Below are positions 43,850-55,452 of a DNA stretch of 64,000 nucleotides, piece after piece. The translations under genes and the position numbers were made by a program. The DNA is from Panaeolus papilionaceus (taxonomy: Eukaryota; Basidiomycota; Agaricomycetes; Agaricales). The stretch lies in contig JADNRZ010000029.1 in the NCBI GenBank assembly GCA_015501605.1, positions 62,001-126,000 on the forward strand. The letters run 5' to 3'. The notes beneath the pieces were generated by a model. That model was not told the origin of the DNA. It was given only the letters and a program-made list of their open reading frames with translations, and ran no database searches. Each line of letters begins with the position of its first letter. Positions within the stretch are counted from its first letter, which is position 1.

Positions 43850-46100
43850 ATGGGTCGCTTCATGGAACTTCCAAAGGACATGTTATTTGAAAAAGATAAA
43901 TGCCATTATTGGATCTAAATAAACAAACGATGCTGAAATTCAGTCAGATATTGAACCCATAAGCGGAAGTAATACTAAAGGAATTTCACTCACAAACGCC
44001 TCGCTGAGACCATCTGTCATTCTTACGACGGCGTAACAACTTCTCATACCCGACTTTCAGGACGTCGTCTTCGTAATCGGTCTCCACATCCATCAACCCG
44101 CATTCTGTCCTTATTTCCACCCAAAACCCAACGCCAATCGTGTCCAGATGCTACACCGTCGCAGTCATCGCACCGCCCCACCCTATACTCCGACCACCTC
44201 CAACAACCACATTTTCTGGGTCATCAACGACGCCCAGAGACCGCAAGAGCCCATGAAAGCCAGCGTAGAGTATTCAGGTAAGTGTTCCAGGAGGAGTGAG
44301 GCCCATCACGCGAGCCTGGCTTGACGTAGAGGTGAAAGTGGTCGTGGGTCCACGTGGCCCGACCGCCGACTCACACCACGCGACCACACCCGCCCCTTTC
44401 GCTTGTGACCACACCCTCTCCTTCCGTTTCCTCTATTCCCCCAATTCTGGCGTTCGGATATCGTTTCCACCAGACCTTCATAATGAATAGTGGGGGTGAA
44501 AATACAGGAGGGACGGAACATCGCGTTGACCAAGGCGGCGACGGGGATGTTGGCTAGTCGTGATCAAGGAGTGTGGAATGGGGTTGATCCCTAAGGTAGT
44601 GCGAATGTAGCAGTAAGGTTGTATGCATTGATCAGCAAGATCATTGGCGAGACGTAATAGACGGGGAGTGCGTATAGTCATCAGCAGAGTATGAGGCTGG
44701 AGGTACGCTGTATGGGTAAGAGAGGATTGAAGGCAAGGGTGTACTGGTGAAAGCGACATTGATACTTGGGAGGGTTGTTGACATTGGCTAACTGAGGAAG
44801 TACAGAGGGAAAGTCGTTGCTGGTGTTGGCCGTTTTTCTTGAATAACAATGGGCATCCTGTCAAAAGGGTGCACACAGTCTGTCGCAGAGACGTCGTCAA
44901 TGCGTCGGTGAAGTGGTCGCTGTTGGCGCTGTAACAGGGCGTGCGGTGGGGGGGACGATTGACGTCACAATGTTGAAAATGGGGACCTGCATGTGCTTCA
45001 ACTACGATTGCCGTCCAACATTGAAAACGCCCCCGTCACCACAACGTCCTTAAAAACGATGCTCATCCTACCTCCTCCAGGCCATGTTCTGCTGTCGCCA
45101 ACTCAAACATAACCCCCAACGTCTGCGTGGTTTTACAAGATTGTCAGCCTCTTCCGTCGTCCCAGAAATGAGTGAATGTACCTTGACAAACACTTGCCTT
45201 CATGATCGCCCTTCAGCTGCTGGCTTCAATAGTACTTTGGGCAGTGAAAAAGTAGGAAGGGAATGTGACAGCTGCAGATCTTTAAATTTAGGTATTCGTG
45301 AATGAGATTTGACGAAAATTCAGAGAAGTGTATTCACCCTAAAATCGCGCATTCATCATACCAAATTTTAATCTCTGTCTCCCCAAAAAATTCCAAGCAA
45401 GTGACGGATTATTGACACCAGCTCCTTGTACGCGAGCTTGTCCTTCAATCCATCTCCAACAGTCCAACTCAACACGTTTGACAACACATCAACTCAATCT
45501 CTCATCCAATTCCGTATCCAAAAATGGAAGTAAGGTATCCGGATGATAGGAGAAAAGGACGAGAGAATTTGAGGGAAGGACTGGCACCGCCTATCGAAAA
45601 AGTAAAGGCACGGCTGCGAATGCGAGGACCAACTTAAGCCGCAGAGTCTTAAAGGGCGAGTCAGGGTTGATTGTGAGTCAAATAAATAAGATGGTTCTAC
45701 GACAGAAATACACTGAAAACTATGAGCATTAATTAAAATCAGAAGAAATATATAGTGGAGACGCACCTGTATTCTAGTTTAAATGACTCAAAATGCCTGT
45801 ATGTTGGTGCATCTCAATTACCACCAGGCCGGTAAAAAGCAGGAGAAACATGAGAGCCGCCAACCCAATCCTATCAACGTCATTCCATCATCCAGAGGTA
45901 ACTATGAATCCTCAACTGATGATATAAATAATAATAAAAATGGATACAGGGGAAGGGAATGAGGTTAGCGTGGTTCAGCTTTGATGTAGAACAACGGTGA
46001 TGGTGGTTTGGGATCAACCTTGGTTTGGTGGACGCTTCCCTTGATCATCAATTCAAACACCGACCACTATTTTCCCATCCGTTACAATAGAATAATTGTT
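43850..46100. repeat. Diverged duplicate of 28.8-29.9 plus 36.2-37.3 kb
   Basis: Collinear with the other copy apart from the Gypsy element, which is absent here at about 44890. This gives the empty-site state: CATCCTGTCAAAAGGGTGCA here versus the GGGAG-flanked insertion there. Divergence is substantial (many substitutions and small indels), so the duplication is older than the Gypsy insertion. No gene supported. Confidence 0.75.
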
Positions 46101-46781
46101 AACATGGTTTGAGAAGCTCGATAGCGTTGTAACCTAACTTCGTACTTGTATTGCTCCCTCCCTATCATTTTCTCAATATTTCTTAACACGACAATTTGAG
46201 TACTTGCTGCCTCTCGCCCTCTGTTCTGGTTCACCCGCCAACCTAAAAATTTATCTTGTAGACTTGCAGCGTGGAAGATACAATACTCGAAGCATTGAAT
46301 TGAATATGCAGCTTCGGACTCGAAGGGAAGACGATTATCTCACAGCGTGGGTCTCACTAATGTATTGTAATTACGTTCTTTCGGGGATTTTTATCATTAA
46401 CGGATTGACCCATATGTAAGACTACTAAAGTGACAAGCTTCACCACGAAAGAGTTAAGAAAAGGTCCAACAGCTGATACACTCCCAACGTTCCGTCAAAC
46501 AGGTCCTTCCTGAGTACTTCAAGCTATTGAATTCATTCACCCCTAATGTTTAACTTCAAGATCGGACACCATAATCACAAGCCTATGGCGAGTAAGAGAT
46601 AAGCGATTGACTAAGGAGGGAATCACTCAACTGATATTTTCCAGCATTCAACTCTTTCTGGTTAGGATCTGAATTCACCAACCGCTCAAAATGACGCTCT
46701 AACCGATCCATTCCAGCTATAGTTGCTATGTGTCACCTCATTGAAACGCGAGCTGAGGAACGAACGAACATTTCGACTCAC

Positions 46782-47044
46782 CTCTTTGACGCGCCTCGTT
46801 GCGCTCCGCCGCTCCATCGTATTTTTGCATCAATTCTCTCTGATAACGAAGGATCAAAATCAACAGTACGGGTACTACGATATTGGACACTGAACCGGAA
46901 ATATGCAAATAAACAGCTCAGGGTACAGATGAGGAACCAGCCAAGTAAATACGCACGGCTTTCGTTGATGAACTCGAGGCATTGTCTGGTGAACATCGAC
47001 ATCGTGTTTTCGTCATTGAAGGACCTCTGTATGAACGGGCTCAT
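46782..47044 (-). CDS. Putative small single-pass membrane protein, exon 1 (3' structure unresolved)
   Basis: The ATG at 47044 opens MSPFIQRSFNDENTMSM, then a hydrophobic segment (LLGWFLICTLSCLFAYF, about residues 34-50) and a basic tail. A good donor (gtgagt) ends the exon at 46782. Candidate downstream exons (MDRLERHFERLVNSDPNQ near 46715-46640, then LVIMVSDLEVKH to a TAG near 46547) look coding, but the phase of the first junction does not fit. It may be a real gene with another splice site or a chance frame. Confidence 0.3.
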
Positions 47045-48702
47045 AGTAGTAAAAGAGCGAAGGAAGTGAGACAAATGGATGCAATGGGTACACGAGTGAG
47101 GGGCGGTGGTTAAATGGAAGAGGGTGTTGCTGTTATTGGCGTTGTTCTCACCCGTCGTGCACTGCATGCGATGAACGATAAGCTATACGTATACCTCGAA
47201 AGAGGCATGATCGTGACCCCGTACTCACCAACATCTTCAAAATAATAGGCTGCAGTGGAATGACGAGAATGACAATAATCTGACTTTAAAACATATCTGT
47301 ACCACGATCCTTGAATTCAGGGATCCATGGCAACCTGGACAAACGACACGCAACAAAAGAAAGCCAATTTTTTGAATTTGGCGTTCAATAATATCAGTTG
47401 TAGAATTAACAATCACATCTTCACATTCCTGATCTTTTTCATATCTCCATCTACCACCGTACTAGGATCTACACCGTGTTGATTATCTGAATTTTGTGTC
47501 GCAGTGTGATCGAAGACTGTGTCACTGCACCAAGAGTCCTCAAACCTCGAATCTCCGGATTCGGATAATGCAATGCAATAAATTGTAATAAGACAATTTG
47601 ACACGCGCACCTTATGGCAGTGATCGATAGGCGCTCTTATCAGCGACGTGCTCAGAATATGACGCAGCAGTGAGCGCAAGGGTGTCGCACAATGCAGGCA
47701 ATTGGACAGTCACCGCCATTTTCGGAATATGACATCCATTATGTAACTGCATTGATTTCTGATAAGATGGTGCACATGTGCTGATTAACCCTGGAGAAGC
47801 AAAGCCTTTATTGATGTGGTATAAACCAAGCTTAGGATAAGGTAGGGTTGAACAGTGCTTCGGAATGGTGCTGCTGAATGACGCCCCGCATCAAGTGAAG
47901 GGCGATGGAAGGTGGTAGGCTCAACGATTCGCAGATGAAGGAGAATTGGAATCAACGCAGGATGTGATGTCACCACCAAAATCGAGCCACTGTCAGTTCG
48001 AACGCAGGGGAAACAGTCCCCGATGATGGATTCAAAACGCTGTCCCTCCAACACCTGAGAACAACCGCCATGAAGACCATGTTCTCATATACCATCCACC
48101 CGAATCACGGTACCCAAGATTTCTCATAGCTTGAAGAATACAACCGTCGACAGTGAGGATAAAATTTAGTCAAGGTTCGTTGGTTCGACCTCTGTATTAA
48201 ATACCAACAAACATCCCGGCACTTGCCGTCGACGGTACGATCCTCAGGTTCAGCGTTTCGACGTAGCCCCTCATTCCGGAGGAGGACACGTTGAGACACT
48301 CAATACAACAAACAAATCCATGAAAAGTGTATATCTGAGGTGTGAGCGTGTGGAAACGCACCTGCAGAAAAAAGACGTCGAAATTCGCACCTGCGTTTCG
48401 TCACAGCAACCACTCCTCCTCGAAGTCCACTATGACGCTTCCATCAGCTTCTCCTTCTCGCTATATCCAGCTCACCGCGCCGTTCTCCCACCAGAATAGG
48501 TCACTCTCACAGAACCTGAAGACATTGATGTGGATCCGCCTGCTCCGCATCATTACCAAGTGTTGTATATTTAGATTTAATTAGGAATGCTCTGGGATGA
48601 CTTCGGTTACTCGCGCACATAGATTATAATAGGCTGCTCAATGGCTAATTTACCCAGAATACCATTCTCTCCTCGTATCCTCACTGCCCTCTAGTGAATG
48701 TG
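47045..48702. other. Intergenic, no gene confidently assigned
   Basis: One short plus-strand frame at about 48360-48500 (HLQKKDVEIRTCVSSQQPL) has protein-like composition but no start or splice support. Confidence 0.3.
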
Positions 48703-48714
48703 CATATATAACCG
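48703..48714 (+). promoter_or_regulatory. TATA-like box
   Basis: GCATATATAACC about 45 bases upstream of the ATG at 48755. Confidence 0.35.
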
Positions 48715-48754
48715 CGTCTGAGGATCACCCTCTTTGACACCCAAACAGAACCTG

Positions 48755-48993
48755 ATGAACCCGAGATGGTCCTTCTTTGCCATCGTCTGTATTTATGCTC
48801 TTTGCTTCCTCCTAGAAGACTTGCCTAAGCGTCCGCGGCAGTCCGTTTATATTGATATCCCAGGTAAAGCACTTGCCTTAGCATCGATTGCAAGTTACCA
48901 ACTGAATTATTCACAGTCCGAAGTAGACTTCCCTTCTACATACACCGACTCGGAGGGAACAAATGTTCGTGTCTCAAACTCGAAAGGAGGTGA
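48755..48993 (+). CDS. Putative small secreted protein
   Basis: The ATG at 48755 opens MNPRWSFFAIVCIYALCF, a short basic N-terminus followed by a hydrophobic stretch, as in a signal peptide. A 53-bp intron (gtaaag...cacag, 48864-48916) would give a 61-aa product ending SCLKLERR at TGA 48991-48993. Without that intron the frame stays open to 49078 and gives a 108-aa product with a hydrophilic, Ser/Asp-rich tail. Small secreted proteins are common in symbiotic and saprotrophic mushrooms, but there is no family match to support this one. Confidence 0.35.
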
Positions 48994-49844
48994 TAAAATC
49001 ACATCTAATGATCACGCGGTTCTAGGTAAACGAGGCAGAGTCCCATGTAAATTAAACGGAGTGTATGTCTTGCATTGAGGGCCATTTCACGGTGCACTAA
49101 TCGTCCCTTTTTGCGATAGCTGTCTGACAATCAATGCTTGCACTGTTCAGGGTATGATCGAGAGGGAGTTGAAAGGTGGAGACCCATGGTAGGGTACTGC
49201 CCTTGGGCGTCGGATGTTGTATCGGACAGGGCTATGCGTATAGGCACTGCAGGTGTAATGGACAATCGTTACCGAACGTGGATCTTACTTTACATCTAAT
49301 TACCTACATGCCAATGATTGCCTGTGATAGACATGGAGGAGCGCCTCTAGATATTCTGTTTCAAGTGCAATCCGAAGGCAGTTGTGACGATCCTCTAATC
49401 CAGAAGGGGGATTCCGAGCCTGACTAACTGGTCGACAAACCCGATCATTACCTCCTGGTTGTCTTTGGAATTTTTTCGAGGATGCTGCGGAGTGCGATGT
49501 TTGTTGCTGTTGCCCGCTATGTGAGTATATGGAGCTGTTCCGTGGCGTTGGTGATGCGCTCGAGTAGATTGTTTTGGATCTGGGATATGTATTGGGAATA
49601 TAGAACGTTCTGTGGTCTGTATGGGCCAAAGCCCAATCCAACAGTTGGTACATCCAGGTTTGACAGTGCAGTATCCTTCGTACATGTGAATTTAGTAGAT
49701 TTTACAGATCAAGCACAAAATGGAAACAAGGGCATAGATGAATATGATAGTGTTTGACTACAAATCAACTGTGAATATAGAGGTACAGTGCCTGATCAGG
49801 GAAGCAGTGTTCAAATTCGACATACAGTCAATCAGGACAAACAC
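48994..49844. other. Intergenic, nothing recognised
   Basis: No coding frame with splice support, no repeat matching elsewhere in the window. Confidence 0.3.
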
Positions 49845-51136
49845 CTAGGGAGTCTTCCTAAAGATTTTTTTGAAGGACAGGATTGTCATCGTCTTAAGGT
49901 GTGACCTCAAGGACTTGGTTGTTGGTGGAGATTCAGCCTGAGGGGAATTCTTTTGAGGAAATGGTGAAGAGCAACTTTGAGGATCAATCTCATAGAGATC
50001 ATCCAGAAAAGATTGCAGTGCACTTAATACTGCCCTCTCATCCATCAGAACAACCCCAAGCAGAAGAGGATCTTCCTTGCCAGGTCTGCTGGCATGACAC
50101 CTGTCACCTTCAAGACTGTGAAGTTGTTGTTGAGCATTAGAAATACGCTCAAGCAAGTTGTTGCAGATGATGGGTTGGTATTGCAGATCGACATTCTGCA
50201 ATAAAACTTCGTCATGGGCCCATCCAATAGATGGCATGTCCAGAATCGACAGTGCTGAACCCCTAGAAAATTTGAACTTTGTTACTTGGATGCGAAGTTC
50301 AAGCGATGTCTAACAAAATAATGAATTCCATCAGGATTTGCATCATAATGCTGTGAGCCACCTACTGCAAATATTTCATTTTCCAAGCAGCTGAACCGGC
50401 AATTTGCATCTGCAATTTGTTGGGCAGTTGAGATACAATTCCACATGGTAGTGGCTACAACAATCCCCAAGGCATGGAATGACCCCGCAAATGCTCGAAC
50501 AAGCTTGACTGCACCTCCCTTTGAGCGCCCTATTCGGATATCAGTGATGGGTTGGAAGTAGAGGATGGCTACACTGATGGATTTGTGAGTTTTGCTGCCC
50601 AGAACCATTTCTCAATATTAGAATCCATATCATTTTAACTTCACAAGAGAATATACCGCAAATCATCCAGTTTCTCTTTTATCATCTTTGTTATTCGGCT
50701 CTCAGACAGCTTGGGGTCAAGAAGGCCGGGGGTGTCCATCAGGATGTAAGTCAGATCCCATGTGTTGCTCAAGTTGACTACTTGATAGCAAGTCACGTTC
50801 TGAGTTACGCTTTCAAGTGTGTCTTTGGATATGGACAGATCGTGATCTGCTGAAAGCGCCTGGATGAACTGAAGGGAACCAATCATGAGCAATGCAAACT
50901 GAATGGTACTTGGATAACACAGTGAGATAATGCTTACCGCACTCTTCCCAGAGCCTGTGGGGCCCATTAGACTAGAAAAGAGCATCGTCATATTCAATTT
51001 GAATGTGATGGACCATGATGACCAGCACACACAGGTTGACCCACAGACGTTTTCCTTTCACCTCTTCCGGAGTTACTGGTATGACACTTAGTGGACCATT
51101 GAATCTGAGGATTCCATATTCTTGCGCGGCAGCCAT
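49845..51136 (-). CDS. AIG1/GIMAP-like P-loop GTPase, copy F, intact, 340 aa
   Basis: Exons on the minus strand: 51136-51033, 50971-50938, 50868-50657, 50573-50366, 50309-49845, all in phase. Leader MAAAQEYGILRFNGPLSV; Walker A GPTGSGKS at 38-45; candidate G2 Thr 68; G3 DTPG at 91-94; G4-like TTMWN at 158-162. Exon 4 is 21 nt shorter than in C and A (208 against 229), so the segment before ILYFQPITDIRIG lacks seven residues. The C-terminus is short and basic (LSFKKIFRKTP). Same subfamily as A, C, C2 and G2. Divergent from fragment G2, which starts about 400 bp away on the other strand. Confidence 0.85.
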
Positions 51137-51539
51137 TGTTAAGATTTAAAAAGAGAACGAAGTTGGCCTGTGTTTAATGTCACGAGAAGAAAATACTCTA
51201 CGGTCGCAATTTTATTCAGAGTGAGTCCGCGTGTCGTGATTAACAGATGACTACCACCTTACCAGACATCAATTGCTCACCGATAACCGGTGGCAATACT
51301 GGAGATGTCCGAACGGCCCAAGTACCTATGTTGTGACTGCCATCAGACTCCCATATTCATCTTCGAGAATCTATCGGGCTCTGGCATTGTGTCAATATGC
51401 ATGTGGTTCTTCTGATAGAGGTTTTCGAGGCACCGTCGCGTGTGCGAGTGAGGGATAGGTGTTTGAAACGGGAAACTAAAAAATACCGTGCAAATCTGGC
51501 GCTGCTGTGCACCCCCAACAGGTCTGAAGCTTCCTGATC

Positions 51540-52196
51540 ACAACCACCATCTCACCTTCGTTGAAGATGGTACTGTCGTGGTAGGTGGTCTACGCTGCTA
51601 CAATAAAAAAAATGATTTAATATTTTATCAGGGTTCTGATAAACTTGGCATCGAGGTCACCAAGTTTCTGTTTTCCAGGGACTCGGCACTAAAAGTTCTA
51701 GACATGCTACTTATATGGCAGATGGGTTCATCACCAAGACTTATCAGATCATCTTGGTTCTGACTACCAATCCCTCATTTGCAACAATTTACTCGCTCGA
51801 GTCGCCAACACCCAACAGCAACTTCGCCTCCGTGCAGAGGATAAGCGAATTGCGACCACCCCCGGAAGAGAAGATCCTCTTCTTCTCGCAGTTGTCCTCC
51901 GGGAGGAGAAAGTGGCGTTGGATGCTCTTCAGTCTTTTCTGGATGACCTTGCTGCCGTCAGCTCAACTGGACGCGCAGCGCTAGAAACCCTTCTGTCGGG
52001 TGTGTCCGACGACGCTGATCCAAGCACAGGCTCGTCACCTTGGCCCAATGAGGCGTCAACTACCTCACTTCAACAACAACAACAATCCTCTCACCCTCCT
52101 CTTCCAGCTATTGAATGCCGCGATTCATTGTCAGCCCGCGTCAAAGGTATCGTCTCCCCTTTGAAGGGGATGCAGAAAGAAGTAGTCTTTAAATGA
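51540..52196 (+). pseudogene. GTPase copy G2, 3' fragment with frameshift
   Basis: Begins with what looks like the end of exon 4 and an intron (gtaggt...tatcag), then exon 5 from about 51632 (GSDKLGIEVTKFLFSRDSAL, as in copy C). The frame changes near 51730-51750 before YQSLICNNLLARVANTQQQL, and the rest is open through QSFLDDLAAVSSTG and a basic end (LSARVKGIVSPLKGMQKE) to a TGA at 52196. P-loop, G3 and G4 exons are missing. A remnant only. Confidence 0.75.
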
Positions 52197-55100
52197 CGGG
52201 ATGAACAGAGCGAATAACAGATAACCTGTAGACAGAAGATACAGACTCCATATCCTTCCTAACCAGGCGCACAATTCTTGCAGTTCTGAAGAGAGTACGA
52301 CTAAGTAGGTGGTATCTTTTTCGTACCTGTTTCCGTCCTGTGTGAGCCCTGCGTGTGCGTGTACAGCAATGTGGGTATATCAGCAGTAAGTGGGGTCAAA
52401 AGCAGATTCATTAATTTAACGGTAAGGCCTCGATTCATAGAAATTTACAAAAACCAAAAAAGAGAGAACGGCGCAAGACCACCTCCCATACTTTTTCTGT
52501 TTGTCCTCGTTTGTTTTGGACGGCCAATGGCCATCAACACCGTCGAAACATTTTTGACCACAACCACCACATCGTCTTACCGACACTTCTGTTCGTTACT
52601 CAGACTCGAATCCCGACCTTTATCATGTTATATACATTTCTCTGAGTGCAGGCGTATGAGATGGCGGAGAAGTATCAAAGAATGGTTTGATGCTTATGCA
52701 TTGTGAGTCGAACGTTTCTTTTATTTGACTTGAATATGACGCTCACAGTGTAATTTTGAACTTCTAGGAATATAGAATCATTAATTTGAAATCTATTTTA
52801 TTAATTTATTTCACTTTGCTGAGCGAGTATTGGGATCGCGTGGACAAGGATCATTGCTGCGTGCTCAGCTACCCGTCACCGCTTCTGTCTAATATCCTGC
52901 AAGTTTCATCACTCCCGTTCAAGGCATCTTAAACATATTCCATAATTTGCATTTCATGATCCCCTACGACGTCTACAGCATTCCACGTCATTAATTTTCA
53001 CGTCGCCGCTGTAATTTGGACCAACGCTCCCCAGCGTCATTGTACATGGCCACACTGTCCACTCGTACCACTTCTCCATCCCACGATGGCTCTACTTTCC
53101 CGTCAATTCCAAGCCATTACCCTCACTTTCCGAACCTTCCCGTGGTCTATTCCTCTCAGCAAGCGACCTCATTCCCGTGCTTGCGTTTTGACCGCGAAAC
53201 CGATACTTTCCCCCAGCCAATCGCCATCACCGACACATCCCAGCACATTAGACCGATCTATATCCAGTACGACTTTACTTGAACGTTTCCTCACCAAACA
53301 AGACTCCGCACCGAAATTCTGGGTTGCTTTTGATCAACGGCAAAATCGTGTTCAAAACAATAGAGCACTAACTGATGATGACACAAGGCAGACGTCGGAA
53401 TTCAGATGTGAACCCCATGTTCGCTCAGACTTTGGGTACTAATGTGGGGAGGGTTGCTGAGATGGACCTCACTCCCCTGGGATCACAAACCCAACCGTCC
53501 TACGCTACTTTTCTAACCTCACGAATCTGGCTAGGCATTTTGGATCGTGCGGGAATGGGCATTGTTGGACGTTAAGGACAACGCAAAAATATCACCGACC
53601 GTCACTCACAACATCTCATCTCCCTTTTCCTATCACCATCGGCGTCGTCCACGTTCAATCTAACCATATCTCCTTCTGCCCAACCTAAAGAATGATAACC
53701 CCTTAGCGCTCCAACTCGTTCATTGTCCCCACCAACCTACTTCATGGTGGTCATTTGGACAGCCATCGGGTTTTGCCTAACAAGGAGATGGACGTGATGA
53801 GAGGATGCGAAGGGAATGGTTGAAAGGGAAGGATCCAATCAAGGATCAAGGAAGGCAGAGGATGAGGATACGCAGTGGAAAATTGTACCTTTTTGCCACA
53901 AGGGAGGTCTCGCCAGCACCATTGAACGTCTAAGTGAGTACGGCTGTCACCTTGTCCCTCTACATTGCTCAATTTCCTCGTCCTGCGCATAGTATCTCGG
54001 CTTTTTCTCGTTCACATTTACGACCTAGTGCTGATCTGTTCGTCCTTTAGTATCTATCCTGTAGCGACTAGGAGAAACCCTTATTCTTGATGGGTGGGAA
54101 CGCGAGGACGACAGCCAGACGCAGTCCCTACAAAAGGCGTCTTCTATTCTCTAGCAGCGTGAAATTGACACTCTTCACCTCTACCATCACTGTCGGCGAC
54201 AACGACGACGATAACCTCACTTTCACTAGCGCTGTCTGCAGAGTAACTGAAACGTTGTTGCACTTCAATTTACCAGCTCGACTTCGACCTAAACTTACCG
54301 TCGTTATTAACTATGCCTATCCCGTTCCACAACCCATCTCCTCTTTCTTCGACGTCAACCACCATCCTTGACTCCCACTTGCAGAATTCGTCGTCATCTT
54401 CACGCCCTACATCTCCAAATTAATACCCTACAACATAACGCAACGCAACGGTCGCAACTCCACAAAACCCAGCACCTGCCTCCAACCATCGCAACCCTGA
54501 CTCATTAAACAGACCTGCGCCCCAAACAACTTTCCTTACCCCTTCCATTTCCGTCTAAAAACGTATATCACAAACCTCACTTGAATCAGTACCGGCAGCG
54601 CAACCATGTACAGAGTCTACAGACTGAAAAAACACAAGGAGAGGAGGAACTGACGACGGCGCAAGGCGAAATCGGGTTTTGACACGTGCGGAATGTCCGC
54701 TCAGACTTTGGCTGCTATGTCGGGTTGGAGTATCAGGATGGGGCTCACTCCTTCTGTATGACCAACCTGAACACCTTAGGCTACTTTCTCGGCCTCCTAA
54801 TTCTGGCTGCGTACTCTGGATCGTGAAGGGATTGTCTTTGTTGCAGGGGGGTTGGATTGTGGGATTGGGGTTAGGGTTGAGACGAGTGGATGACGTTGAG
54901 TGCGATGGGTTCACGTCTAATGATTGTTCGCACTTCGGTTGGGCTGAAACGATGGATAGGATATAGAATGATGTCATGCTAACAGACGGAAGCAGTGAGA
55001 CACTGATCAAGGTGGAGACTTCACATAAAATATTAAAAAACCATCTCATGTATCATCATTATCCCTGCATGATAAAAATGAGAACTTCAGGTTTCAGTTC

Positions 55101-55452
55101 ATCAACGTGCATGCTTGAAAATATCCAAATTGCATGTGTGCCTAGTCCATCACATCTACCTAATAATCCTAGAATACATCGGAAGAAATGAAACGAGAGA
55201 AGTGAGCTGCATTTGCGAAGGAAGAAAACCAATGATAAAATGGGGGATAGAGCCGCGGCCGGGGCGTTTGTATGGACAACCATATCAATGCACAAGAAAT
55301 GAGAACAAAAAACCCGGACTCGTATGAGGTAGTAGAAAACCATGTAAATATACCCACGGGCGGACAGAAGCAGTGTCAGACTACAACAAATACCCATGTC
55401 AGTCATAGCCACCAGCACGTCAAAACAAATAATTCATCGAGACCTACTTGTA
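52197..55452. other. Long intergenic region with a diverged internal direct repeat
   Basis: No gene supported; long plus-strand frames at 53016-53570 are Ser/Pro-rich and lack splice partners. 53405-53580 and 54685-54850 are diverged direct copies (shared CGCTCAGACTTTGG, CTAATTCTGGCT/CGAATCTGGCT and GGATCGTG blocks). Confidence 0.45.
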
